NCBI GenBank assembly: GCA_937894085.1
Contig: CALCSG010000338.1
Span: 1 to 33,245 of the forward strand
Direction of reading: 5' to 3'
From: an uncultured Gammaproteobacteria bacterium
GTDB taxonomy: Bacteria; Pseudomonadota; Gammaproteobacteria; GCA-001735895
Length of the DNA: 33,245 bases
The notes beneath the pieces are model-generated. The model had not been told where the DNA came from, ran no database searches, and saw nothing but the letters and a program-made list of their open reading frames with translations. Position numbers and translations under genes: made by a program. Shown here piece after piece: positions 1-7,223 of the stretch; position 1 is the first letter of the stretch; the number at the start of each line of letters is the position of its first letter.

Positions 1-348
1 AAACTGATGGTAGCCGTTGCTATCGTAGTACTGGTCGAATCGCATCCGTCGCCATGGGTAGCTATACCATCGATGATTATCATCAGTCGTGAAATAACAG
101 TATCTGCATTACGTGAATGGATGGCAGAACTTGGGAGCAGGGCAACCATCAAAGTCAGTTTCGTCGGCAAAGCCAAAACAACGGCGCAATTATGTTCATT
201 AATATTAATGATCTATAATCAGTCATTATTCGAGGTATCGATGTTTCAGGTCGGGTTAGTGTTTTATTATGTGGCCGCATTTTTAACGCTGTATTCGATG
301 GCTCTTTACCTGAAAGCGGCCTGGCCCGTGATGACCAGACACAGCTAA
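1..348 (+). CDS. pgsA: CDP-diacylglycerol--glycerol-3-phosphate 3-phosphatidyltransferase, C-terminal part
   Basis: This is the 3' part of pgsA; the reading frame is open from base 1, so the start lies outside the window. The enzyme makes phosphatidylglycerol phosphate from CDP-diacylglycerol and glycerol-3-phosphate at the inner membrane. About 115 codons are visible of a family length near 180. The catalytic DxxDGxxAR region would lie upstream of the window. The visible part holds the family-typical stretch SMIIISREITVSALREWMAE followed by two hydrophobic segments (around LCSLILMIY and VGLVFYYVAAFLTLYSMALYL). A tRNA-Gly, tRNA-Cys, tRNA-Leu set follows, the order seen after pgsA in enterobacteria, which supports the call and a gammaproteobacterial host. 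Confidence 0.93.
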   Translation, partial: KLMVAVAIVVLVESHPSPWVAIPSMIIISREITVSALREWMAELGSRATIKVSFVGKAKTTAQLCSLILMIYNQSLFEVSMFQVGLVFYYVAAFLTLYSMALYLKAAWPVMTRHS

Positions 349-439
349 AAGTCAACTAAAATAATTTCCAGGAAAACGCTGGAAATGGGCAGTTTAAACT
401 TGACAGTTTTTGCTCAATCGCTATTATAGCGCCTCTTTT

Positions 440-515
440 GCGGGAATAGCTCAGCTGGTAGAGCACAACCTTGCCAAGGTTGGGGTCGCGAGTTCGAATC
501 TCGTTTCCCGCTCCA
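440..515 (+). tRNA. glyW: tRNA-Gly (GCC)
   Basis: A complete 76-nt cloverleaf: acceptor GCGGGAA pairs with TTCCCGC, the anticodon loop is TTGCCAA with anticodon GCC, the T-arm has GTTCGAATC, and CCA is encoded. It is the first of three tRNAs after pgsA. Confidence 0.97.
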
Positions 516-523
516 GATTCCAG

Positions 524-549
524 GCCCCGATAATATCGGGGCTTTTTTT
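524..549 (+). terminator. Rho-independent terminator after tRNA-Gly
   Basis: A perfect 9-bp stem GCCCCGATA/TATCGGGGC with a one-base loop by strict pairing (in practice a slightly shorter stem) is followed directly by seven T. It lies 8 nt after the tRNA-Gly CCA end. Confidence 0.9.
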
Positions 550-630
550 CTGAATTTAAAGAACGAACATTTTAACGGTTTTAGTTTTGCACATAAGCAA
601 GGATAAAAACGATAAGACGTAACCGTATTT

Positions 631-704
631 GGCTGGTTGGCAGAGTGGTTATGCAGCGGCCTGCAAAGCCGTGGACGGCGGTTCGATTCCGCCATCAGCC
701 TCCA
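631..704 (+). tRNA. cysT: tRNA-Cys (GCA)
   Basis: A 74-nt cloverleaf: acceptor GGCTGGT pairs with ATCAGCC (one G-T pair), the anticodon stem-loop has CTGCAAA with anticodon GCA, the T-arm has GTTCGATTC, and TCCA ends the gene. Confidence 0.96.
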
Positions 705-724
705 AATATAAAGTCCATCTTTAA

Positions 725-808
725 GCCCGGATGGCATTGTGGTAGAAAGGTGTTTGAAGACCTACCATGACTTAAGAATGGGCTGTATTAAGACCATCCT
801 GTTTCAAA
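725..808 (+). repeat. tRNA-Leu-5'-like tandem unit, copy 1
   Basis: An 84-bp unit opens with GCCCGGATGGC and TGGTAGA, matching the acceptor and D-arm of the tRNA-Leu at 895, and then diverges. It continues with CTACCATGACTTAAGAAT, GGGC and AAGACCATCC. TGGTAG and CTACCA can pair as a 6-bp stem, and the opening GCCC can pair with the later GGGC. It lacks the anticodon and T-arm parts of a functional tRNA, so it is a partial duplication or a structured spacer rather than a tRNA gene. Confidence 0.75.
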
Positions 809-894
809 GCCCGGGTGGCGCTGTGGTAGACTGTAGTTTAAAAAACTACCATGACTTAAGAATAGGGCATATTCAAGACCATCCAAGTATCAAA
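809..894 (+). repeat. tRNA-Leu-5'-like tandem unit, copy 2
   Basis: The second unit (86 bp) directly abuts copy 1 and the true tRNA-Leu. Its first bases GCCCGGGTGGC are identical to the tRNA-Leu 5' end. It shares with copy 1 the TGGTAG/CTACCA stem, ATGACTTAAGAAT, GGGC and AAGACCATCC. The loop between the stem arms differs from copy 1 and has its own hairpin, GTAGTTT/AAACTAC. Stem arms conserved around a divergent loop hint at RNA structure. Confidence 0.75.
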
Positions 895-981
895 GCCCGG
901 GTGGCGAAATTGGTAGACGCAAGGGACTTAAAATCCCTCGGCTTAACGGCCGTGCCGGTTCGATTCCGGCCCCGGGCACCA
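895..981 (+). tRNA. leuZ: tRNA-Leu (UAA)
   Basis: An 87-nt type II tRNA: acceptor GCCCGGG pairs with CCCGGGC, the anticodon loop is CTTAAAA (anticodon TAA), there is a long variable arm (CGGCTTAACGGCCG region), the T-loop is GTTCGATTC, and ACCA ends the gene. A tyrosine recombinase gene begins about 150 bp downstream, so this tRNA is the likely chromosomal attachment site. I found no second copy of its 3' end in the window, so the far end of that element is not located. Confidence 0.97.
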
Positions 982-1134
982 TTACTTCATTTGCCATATC
1001 CGGCTATATCTTATTATTCCTTATTATTCAATTAGTTACGATTGATATTTAAAATCGTTTGCATTTAATATATTGCCATAATTTGCCAATTCTCGTGAAT
1101 TTTTACGAACAAATTACGAACGGAGTGCGAACTG

Positions 1135-2109
1135 ATGGCTACAATTCGAAGAACAAAAAATAAAACTTGGCTGGCTGAGGTTAGAAAATTTGGTCAATAT
1201 AAAGCCAAGACCTTTGATACTAAATTAAAGGCTCAAGCATGGGCAGTTGAAGTTGAGCAAACCATGACGCCGGATACCCTTGTGCTTGGTAAATCTTTAA
1301 AAGATGCTTTTTTACGATATCAAAAGGAGGTTTCACCTACAAAAAAATCCTGGAAAAATGAGCATAATCGGCTTAATAAATTTTCTCGTAATAAAATGGC
1401 CAATTTGATATTAGAGGATATCAGGCAAACAGATATATACGAGTGGATCGATGAAGAGCTTAAACGAATTAAAGGTAGTTCTGTAAATCGAGATCTTAAT
1501 CTATTGTCGAGCGTATTCGAAAAAAGTATACGTTGGAGCTGGACTAATAATAACCCTGTCAGAGGTATTGAAAGACCGAAAAATCCACAGCCAAGAGATC
1601 GTCGTATAAGTGAGTATGAAATTACTCGAATTCTTGATGCGTTAGCTTTTAATGGCAGTGAAATTACTGAGCAGCGGCATGAGATTGCAGTTGCTCTACT
1701 ATTCGCTATCGAAACAGCAATGCGTCAAAGTGAAATATGGGGGCTCGACTGGGCTTTTATTAATTTAAATCGAAAATTCCTAAGGCTAAATGAAACTAAA
1801 AATGGAACGAGACGCGACGTCCCATTATCAGTTGAAGCCATTCGGTTGATGAAGTTATTGAAGCCAAAAAAGACAGGCAGAGTTTTTATTTCCAATCAAA
1901 ACTCATCTGCAACTATCTTCGGGAGGGCAGTTAAATTAGCAGGAATTGTTGATTTAACTTTTCACGACTCTCGACATGAAGGTATAACAAGATTATCAAG
2001 GAAATTAGATATTCTGGACCTTGCTCGAATGGTGGGACATCGAGATCCACGCTCACTGATGATTTACTACAATGCAACTGCCGAGGAAATTGCAAATAGG
2101 TTGGATTAA
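1135..2109 (+). CDS. int: Tyrosine recombinase (phage/island integrase)
   Basis: A 324-aa site-specific recombinase that would integrate an element next to tRNA-Leu. The catalytic residues are all in place: R197 (in AIETAMRQSEIWGL), K222, H277-x-x-R280 (HDSRHEG), H302 (MVGHRDP) and the nucleophile Tyr at 311 or 312. The N-terminal ~55 residues resemble the arm-binding region and residues ~55-150 the SAM-like core-binding domain, so the protein looks full length. ATG is preceded by GGAG at a suitable distance. The position just after tRNA-Leu, reading away from it, is the standard layout for a tRNA-targeting island. The gene is AT-rich compared with the flanking tRNAs. Whether it still acts on anything in the window is unknown. 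Confidence 0.93.
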   Translation: MATIRRTKNKTWLAEVRKFGQYKAKTFDTKLKAQAWAVEVEQTMTPDTLVLGKSLKDAFLRYQKEVSPTKKSWKNEHNRLNKFSRNKMANLILEDIRQTDIYEWIDEELKRIKGSSVNRDLNLLSSVFEKSIRWSWTNNNPVRGIERPKNPQPRDRRISEYEITRILDALAFNGSEITEQRHEIAVALLFAIETAMRQSEIWGLDWAFINLNRKFLRLNETKNGTRRDVPLSVEAIRLMKLLKPKKTGRVFISNQNSSATIFGRAVKLAGIVDLTFHDSRHEGITRLSRKLDILDLARMVGHRDPRSLMIYYNATAEEIANRLD

Positions 2110-2148
2110 AAACTTCATACACTCGGCGTAAATGAATAGACATAACAT

Positions 2149-2192
2149 GTATAAGTCTAGATGCCATCCGACAGACTAGAAAAGTTATTTAG
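2149..2192 (+). repeat. Left arm of a 44-bp inverted repeat (partner at 7611-7654)
   Basis: The reverse complement of this segment matches 7611-7654 at 40 of 44 bases by direct alignment; similarity stops at both ends. Each arm has a partial internal dyad (AGTCT...AGACT around GATGCCATC), like a recombinase or transposase binding site. It lies 40 bp after the integrase stop codon. Confidence 0.85.
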
Positions 2193-2348
2193 CTTGAAAA
2201 AATATACAACAGCGATAGAGTTGATTGGTCAAGTGGATATGACCTACAGCAGATGAATTTGCGCCGACAGCAGTATATCAATGCACTTAGAACTGCCGAT
2301 ACAGGGGACTACACAAAATTGTTTGAATTCGCCGGAGTAGGTCAGTAA
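2193..2348 (+). pseudogene. C-terminal remnant of a Fic-like / mobile-mystery-protein-B-like gene
   Basis: This is an open frame of 51 codons without a start codon, beginning at the edge of the inverted repeat and ending in TAA. It encodes a tail with VDWSSGYD, then RRQQYINALRTADTGDY and LFEFAGVGQ. From memory, the pattern W-x(n)-R-x-x-YI-x-ALR-x-AD-x-x-DY-x-x-L-x-EFA closes some Fic-domain proteins carried on mobile elements (mobile mystery protein B type). The catalytic HPFxxGNGR part is absent, so it cannot be functional. The truncation point coincides with the repeat arm, suggesting that insertion or recombination there removed the rest. The family call is a recollection, not a search result. 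Confidence 0.45.
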
Positions 2349-2384
2349 ATCAATTATCTTAGAGGGAGAGTATTTATTCTTTTT

Positions 2385-2546
2385 CCTGATTACGTACAAT
2401 GATCCGCTGACTCGTAAACTGCCTAATTTTTGGCTGTTTTCAGAAGTTTTCTTACAGCTTATCTGAGCTTTTTGACGATTTATATAGCGAATTCAGCGCT
2501 ATAGCACCAGACAATCGATACTGGCGGAGCTTCATACGTAATCAGG
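2385..2546. mobile_element. 162-bp MITE related to the IS1595-family element at 11224-12266
   Basis: It begins CCTGATTACGTA and ends TACGTAATCAGG, a perfect 12-bp terminal inverted repeat. It is flanked on both sides by the direct repeat TTCTTTTT (2377-2384 and 2547-2554), an 8-bp target duplication as expected for IS1595-family insertions. Its outer ~30 bp match the left end of the IS at 11224 (26 of 30) and its right 27 bp match the IS right end (24 of 27). The interior has no coding capacity. It is a non-autonomous derivative probably moved by an IS1595-type transposase. Confidence 0.88.
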
Positions 2547-2554
2547 TTCTTTTT

Positions 2555-2846
2555 TAATGATATCTTTCTGATAGCCGCCATTAAATTAATGACCCTGAAC
2601 TAGCGCTATCGACCCATAGCGGGCATTGTAGAGGGTACGAAAATAGGTCGGTTCATGACCCGCAACGGACATGCCAGCCTCCTTTGTTTTCTCATCCATA
2701 TGAGTGATGCTTTGCCTTAAACGGTCTAACTGTCGAAACTCTTTCGAAAGCACTGTTTACATTCATGTGAATAGTCGGCACTGTGATTGTACAAAAATAA
2801 AACAGTATATCTATAACAATTATAAGGAGCACTCCCTACGGTCACG
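2555..2846. other. Gene-free stretch
   Basis: No supported gene is seen here. A short inverted repeat, GCTATCGACCCATAGC, lies near 2603-2618. A 90-codon frame from 2704 has no recognisable features and runs antisense into the ATP-grasp gene, so it is not called. Confidence 0.5.
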
Positions 2847-2882
2847 TAAAAACGCTGCCGCAGGTGATAACGATGACCTGCG
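2847..2882 (-). terminator. Putative terminator of the leftward four-gene cluster
   Basis: Read on the minus strand, CGCAGGT and ACCTGCG form a perfect 7-bp stem with a 10-nt loop, followed after 6 nt by five T. It lies about 33 nt beyond the stop codon of the ATP-grasp gene. The spacing to the T-run is longer than ideal, so the call is moderate. Confidence 0.5.
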
Positions 2883-2914
2883 TTTCTTTAGGGACTTGAC
2901 CGAAGACCCTGAAT

Positions 2915-3982
2915 TCATTTTTCTAGTTCGTTTTTTAAACGATCCCTCAGGAGTGTTGTCGTTAGTGGAGTGGTAAATGTATGATAGGTTTTATTACGCC
3001 ATCCTTTTAGGTAGAACTCACCCGTATTCTCTAAAAGATAATTTGAATAAGATCTGCAATCCGCTAAAGTTTCTATTTCGTTTAATACCCACTCACCGCT
3101 TTCAATATCAACAAAAAAATCGAATCGTAAATTAGGGAAAGTTGAGGATTTTGCCAATGACAAGGCTATTTTTTTAAGCTTATGAAAAAACTTATCTTGC
3201 AACATTATTGCAGTTTCTTGACTTCCTTCTAGGTGCTCGCCATTGCTACCCAGACAAACTCCATGGCTATTTCTACAACCGACAAATAGCAACTCTCCCC
3301 AGGCAGTCATAAATTTCATCTCAGTAGGCCCTCTTTGCTCTTTATTATGCGGAAACAATTCCTGAATAATCAAGCCAGGTTCAATATGGAGAAGATGGGT
3401 GTCAATGTTGCCAGATGTAACACCCATAATGTCGTCAGAAACCCAATGCTTAAATGTCTCGTAATCTGAGACAACTTTTAAAGCATCGATATATTTAGAT
3501 TCGGAATTTTTTGCAGACAAAAACGTTGCTATATATTCATTTTTACATTGAAAAACCTTTAAGGTTCCAATACTTTCCGAGCCGTTGGTAGGCTTAATGA
3601 TAAATTCTTCACGACTCTCTACTTTAAGGATAACAATTTTGAACAATCGTTTTACTTCTGACTCATCATTCAACAATGAACTGAAACCAAAGGTTTTTTG
3701 AATTGGAACCAATCCATTTGTCCATTCCCGCAGCAATAGCTTATTTGCAAATAACGAAAGCGCTCCCACCTTGTTCGCGGTTAACACTGGTTTTTGAACG
3801 TTATGCATTAAACTGTGGTAGTCAAAGTCTCCAGAGTATTCTTCCATTTCGCGGCTACAATCGAATATTGATGATAGACAGAAATTTTCAGAATAATTTA
3901 AAGCGGGTTTGTAAATACTATCTTTATCTAAGCGATCAGAATTATTTGGATTTACCGCAATTTTTACAGCGTGATTTTTCAT
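2915..3982 (-). CDS. ATP-grasp-fold protein of a putative headgroup cluster
   Basis: A 355-aa protein with ATP-grasp features: a nucleotide-binding lysine and glycine-rich turn (FIIKPTNGSESIG, middle of the protein), a central strand set (EMKFMTAWGELLFVG), and a C-terminal metal-binding region (RFDFFVDIESG then LNEIETLADCRSY) in which D and the NEIE acidic residues would hold Mg-ATP. ATP-grasp enzymes usually ligate a carboxylate to an amine through an acyl phosphate. The substrate here is unknown. It is the last gene of a leftward run, 104 bp after the cytidylyltransferase. I chose ATG at 3982, preceded by GGAAG, over an in-frame TTG one codon earlier. Its role in acylating an amine headgroup is inferred only from the neighbours. 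It does not look like a classical D-Ala-D-Ala ligase or carbamoyl phosphate synthetase. Confidence 0.6.
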   Translation of the reverse strand: MKNHAVKIAVNPNNSDRLDKDSIYKPALNYSENFCLSSIFDCSREMEEYSGDFDYHSLMHNVQKPVLTANKVGALSLFANKLLLREWTNGLVPIQKTFGFSSLLNDESEVKRLFKIVILKVESREEFIIKPTNGSESIGTLKVFQCKNEYIATFLSAKNSESKYIDALKVVSDYETFKHWVSDDIMGVTSGNIDTHLLHIEPGLIIQELFPHNKEQRGPTEMKFMTAWGELLFVGCRNSHGVCLGSNGEHLEGSQETAIMLQDKFFHKLKKIALSLAKSSTFPNLRFDFFVDIESGEWVLNEIETLADCRSYSNYLLENTGEFYLKGWRNKTYHTFTTPLTTTLLRDRLKNELEK

Positions 3983-4086
3983 CAAAGTTTCTTCCGGATT
4001 TTAGGTCTATATACACCACAACTAAGGTCTGACCCCGCCATGCTGTAAGGCTTTAACCTTAGATTTAGCTTTCTACACAAGCGCTT

Positions 4087-4809
4087 TTAATTAAATATTT
4101 CTTTTGCCGTGATGAAATCTTCTTTGGTGTCTATTTCGATCCATTTTAAACCAGAAATATCAAGCGCATAAAAAGGTACATCCTTTTCGATCAATTTTTC
4201 GTATGCCGCTTCGTAGTATTGCTGATGGTTTTTTTCATCCTGCATCATGATTTCCAATTCAGCGAACAGCTGTATTGCTGTGCCTGCACTAATCTTTTCA
4301 ATACCGATAGATTCACCGATTGCTTCTGCTGGATTAACCGTTTTGCTGGCTTTGACCACACGGTTATTTCCTCTAATGATGACTTTGATCTCTTCAGCAT
4401 CGAGATGTATGTTTTTATCAATACACAATGCGTTGTCATGTTCACAGCCGATGAGTTGGCTAAGGATGGTTTTATCAAACACCACATCTGCATCAAATTT
4501 AATAAAAGAGGAGCCCGCAACAAGATCCCGGGTCAACATTAATGAGAAGCCGGTATTGGTGGTTGCATACTGCTCATTGGTGATGAAGTGGGCGTTTAAT
4601 TCAGGAAAATTATGCGTCACATACTCTTCAATCTGCTCCTGTAAATAACCCAGTACAAATACAATCTCCGTGATCCCGCAGTCACGTATATGCGAAATCA
4701 TCATCTCAAGAATGGTGTGCCCGCCAACCTTTAAAAGGCTTTTTGGGCAGTTGTCGGTTAAAGGCCTGATTCTTGAACCCACGCCTGCAGCCAGAATGAC
4801 AGCCTTCAT
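4087..4809 (-). CDS. LicC/PntC-like CTP-dependent nucleotidyltransferase
   Basis: A 240-aa sugar-nucleotidyltransferase-fold protein. The N-terminal signature is AVILAAGVGSRIRPLTDNCP followed by KSLL, with the conserved lysine. FDADVVFD carries the metal-binding aspartate, and GESIGIEKIS and WIEIDTKEDFITAKEIF are typical of phosphocholine and aminoethylphosphonate cytidylyltransferases (LicC, PntC). Such enzymes turn a phosphorylated or phosphonate amine plus CTP into the CDP-activated form, which suits the CDP-alcohol phosphotransferase encoded next to it. I chose the second ATG (4809): AAGGAAAG precedes it at a good distance, and the fold begins directly with MKAVILAAG. An ATG nine codons earlier is possible. 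The exact substrate (phosphocholine, phosphoethanolamine or 2-aminoethylphosphonate) cannot be told by eye. Confidence 0.82.
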   Translation of the reverse strand: MKAVILAAGVGSRIRPLTDNCPKSLLKVGGHTILEMMISHIRDCGITEIVFVLGYLQEQIEEYVTHNFPELNAHFITNEQYATTNTGFSLMLTRDLVAGSSFIKFDADVVFDKTILSQLIGCEHDNALCIDKNIHLDAEEIKVIIRGNNRVVKASKTVNPAEAIGESIGIEKISAGTAIQLFAELEIMMQDEKNHQQYYEAAYEKLIEKDVPFYALDISGLKWIEIDTKEDFITAKEIFN

Positions 4810-4893
4810 ATTTGTTCTTTCCTTAATTGTTTTCATTGTCTAGATGACTCGTTTAATAAAGCGTATTGTGTGAAAATGATCGCGCTCTTGCGA

Positions 4894-5670
4894 TTATTTA
4901 CCAAGAATTTTACTGCTGTTATTAGTCATATTGACACCACGCAGCCAGCTACGCATAAGGCCATGGATGACTTGGCTAATGGCAAACAGCCAAAGCATCG
5001 GCGTCAGTGTATTGAGCACCAGGGCCAACGACAGCATAAAAATGAAAACGCCCTCATTAAAGTTAATGATTTTCCGTTGCTCAAGCACAAACCATTTCAT
5101 ATTGGCTAACAAACCATAGCCAGGCCCTGCAACATCTTCACGTTTGAGATCAGCTTCTTTTTCGGATATTTTTTCCAAGTATTGGTTGTCGTCGGCTACC
5201 TCGGTATAAATGGCAACGTATTTGGAATAGCCACGCAGTGAGTAAAAGGAAACACCTATAAAGGCCAAAAACACCGGCACCACATCGTACGATTGTGCGT
5301 AAGCGGCATAGCCAATCGCGCCAAACCATAGGGTGACTTGTAGCTGATCAGTTAGCTTGTCAAAATAACAACCCGCTAAAGAGGGCGTGTTACGATAACG
5401 GGCCATCTGCCCATCCATGCAGTCCAGTATATGACTTAGATGGATTAGCAGAGCAGCGCTAATAAAGTTTACTGTCCCGCCTGCGATAATTAAGACAGCA
5501 GACAGGATGGCAACAACAAAAGAGAGCAAGGTGATCACGTTTGGGGTTAACCACTTAATATCCACGGCAAGATAATTTAGCGCGATGGCCAGTGGTGCGG
5601 TCACAAATGAAGACCACCATTCATCATTCTTGGTCTTGGTTGCCCATAGGCGAGTTAGTTTGTCATTCAT
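4894..5670 (-). CDS. CDP-alcohol phosphatidyltransferase
   Basis: A 258-aa integral membrane enzyme with a perfect CDP-alcohol phosphotransferase motif, D-x-x-D-G-x-x-A-R-x8-G-x3-D-x3-D, seen as DCMDGQMAR, then G, D and D in LAGCYFDKLTD. The four aspartates bind two metal ions. Several hydrophobic segments surround it (VITLLSFVVAILSAVLIIAG; FISAALLIHLSHIL; VPVFLAFIGVSFYSL; FIFMLSLALVLNTL). It would transfer a CDP-activated headgroup onto a lipid or polyol acceptor. ATG overlaps the upstream aminotransferase stop by 4 nt (ATGA), with a GGAGGG ribosome site, so translation is coupled. This places it in one pathway with the cytidylyltransferase and aminotransferase. Confidence 0.9.
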   Translation of the reverse strand: MNDKLTRLWATKTKNDEWWSSFVTAPLAIALNYLAVDIKWLTPNVITLLSFVVAILSAVLIIAGGTVNFISAALLIHLSHILDCMDGQMARYRNTPSLAGCYFDKLTDQLQVTLWFGAIGYAAYAQSYDVVPVFLAFIGVSFYSLRGYSKYVAIYTEVADDNQYLEKISEKEADLKREDVAGPGYGLLANMKWFVLEQRKIINFNEGVFIFMLSLALVLNTLTPMLWLFAISQVIHGLMRSWLRGVNMTNNSSKILGK

Positions 5671-6866
5671 ATTTCACCCTCCGCTACGCCGAGAACAGCA
5701 CAGGCTAAAGATTCCTTATGGTTATGAGCAACCATTCTAAGTACGTTTGTGATGGGGGGAACGACGGGTATTATCGGAATAAAACTGGCCAAAACGTCTC
5801 TGAGTGAATCGATAAAGAATTGGATGTCATCATGGGATAACTCGCCAATATTGCCCACCTGAAACACCTTGCCACGAAAACATCCCTTGCCCTCATAGAT
5901 GATGATCGACTTTTCTCGTAATCGATTACGAAATTGGGTGACCTCAATGTGTGCGGGGATGTTTACGGTGGTGAGCATCGAACACATCTCTTTTTCTTTG
6001 ATAAGAAAAGTGAGCCCGCATTTCAGCATTCCCCGCCGTAACAGGCTAGCCTTGTATTGTATACTGGCATATCGATTAGAGATTCCCTCGTTCAAAATAT
6101 TGATTAGCGCTTGTTCGAGGGCGAAAAAGAGGTGGGTGGCCGGTGTGTTGGGTGTCTGTGACACGGTGCTTATAAAATGGTAGAACTTGTACAGGTTAAG
6201 GTAGGTTGATTTTGCCGGATAGGATTTTAATCTTTCAAATTCTTCTTTCCTGCCAATCACGAACGACAGACCGGAATACGAACCAATAGCTTTGGAACTG
6301 GAGCTGGAGAAGAAGGCAATATGATTCTGTTCCATATCAATCACCTCCGTTCCTGCACTACTTACGCAGTCGACGATAAATATCGACCCATTGGCCTTTG
6401 ATAAAGTGCCGATGTCGTACAACGAATTGAGCATGCCTGAGCTGGTTTCATGATGCACCATGGCAACGACATCAATCTTGTTCTCATTCAGATAGGTTTC
6501 AACTTCCGAGGTGTTTATCTTGTTCCCCCAACCAAAGTCGAGCAGGAAGGTGTTTTTGTTGTGTATTTTCGAGGTGTTATAGAGCCTATCACCAAATTCA
6601 CCATTGGTGAGAATAAGGATGTTTTGTTCATCGACTACAGATGAGAGCATCGATTCATTGGCGGCCGTGCCTGAGCCAGTAATGACAACCGCACGGTAGT
6701 CAGCGGTATTCTTGATCTCAAATAGTTGCAGTAATTTTTGTTCGATACTCTGTAACAAATAATCAAAGTCTGCCTCACGATGACAGATATCTTCTTTTGC
6801 AATAGCCGTTCGAACATTGCTTGCCACGTTTACTGGGCCAGGTGTAAATAGCAAATACTTTTTCAT
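5667..6866 (-). CDS. Class V aminotransferase, 2-aminoethylphosphonate--pyruvate transaminase (PhnW)-like
   Basis: A 399-aa PLP enzyme and the first gene of the cluster. It opens LLFTPGPVNVASNV and has VITGSGTAANE (cofactor phosphate region), HHETSSG, an aspartate contacting the pyridine ring (D166 in FIVDCVSSAG) and the Schiff-base lysine K192 in SSSSKAIGS. The PhnW family converts phosphonoacetaldehyde and alanine to 2-aminoethylphosphonate or the reverse. PhnW proteins are near 365 aa; this one has a ~35-residue extra tail (IIPVVPPITNVLRM onward). No PEP mutase or phosphonopyruvate decarboxylase gene is in the window, so a phosphonate substrate is not proven; another small aldehyde or amino-alcohol is possible. 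Confidence 0.72.
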   Translation of the reverse strand: MKKYLLFTPGPVNVASNVRTAIAKEDICHREADFDYLLQSIEQKLLQLFEIKNTADYRAVVITGSGTAANESMLSSVVDEQNILILTNGEFGDRLYNTSKIHNKNTFLLDFGWGNKINTSEVETYLNENKIDVVAMVHHETSSGMLNSLYDIGTLSKANGSIFIVDCVSSAGTEVIDMEQNHIAFFSSSSSKAIGSYSGLSFVIGRKEEFERLKSYPAKSTYLNLYKFYHFISTVSQTPNTPATHLFFALEQALINILNEGISNRYASIQYKASLLRRGMLKCGLTFLIKEKEMCSMLTTVNIPAHIEVTQFRNRLREKSIIIYEGKGCFRGKVFQVGNIGELSHDDIQFFIDSLRDVLASFIPIIPVVPPITNVLRMVAHNHKESLACAVLGVAEGEI

Positions 6867-7160
6867 CTGTTTTAGTACCTTCTGATATGAGAGGAGTCAT
6901 CGCAGGCCTAAAATTTTTATTATGTCGGAGCACTCGTTCTACCATACAGTCATTATTTGAACCAGAGAAAAGCGATCACCCACACAGAAAATGAGCTGGA
7001 TCATGTGAATATCAATCGTTCAAATAGCGATAGCTGACGCCATAAGCGTCAATTATTTATGACACTGAATCGAGGAGTAGACCAGGCAACCACAGTTAAG
7101 GCAGTGCATAGACTGTTCGACTTATTAATAAAAAGTATAGGCTTTGAGGGCCGGGTTTTT
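6867..7160. other. Upstream region of the four-gene cluster
   Basis: No gene is seen. It should contain the leftward promoter of the cluster, but I could not pick convincing -35/-10 boxes. AGAAGG lies about 13 nt before the aminotransferase ATG, a rather distant ribosome site. Confidence 0.4.
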
Positions 7161-7223
7161 GGCTTGAAGGCTTGGGGCTTGTAGGCTTGAGGGCTTGAGG
7201 GCTTGAGGGCTTGAGGGCTTGAG
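7161..7223. repeat. 8-bp tandem repeat (TTGAGGGC)
   Basis: GGCTTGA-type words are repeated across about 60 bp, becoming a perfect 8-bp tandem array of TTGAGGGC (about five units) from about 7195. The left part is degenerate (GGCTTGAAGG, CTTGGGGCTT). The 96-codon leftward frame across it (7049-7339) gives a KPSSPQA-type repeat, an artefact of the array. It is a candidate variable-number repeat. Confidence 0.85.

Noticed and set aside
414-737. 107-codon leftward frame
   Set aside because: It is antisense to tRNA-Gly and tRNA-Cys; its codons are reversed tRNA sequence.
739-1035. 98-codon rightward frame
   Set aside because: It runs through tRNA-Leu and the two tRNA-like units, and its residue repeats come from those units.
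2704-2976. 90-codon rightward frame
   Set aside because: No ribosome site, no family features, and it overlaps the putative terminator and the 3' end of the opposite-strand ATP-grasp gene.
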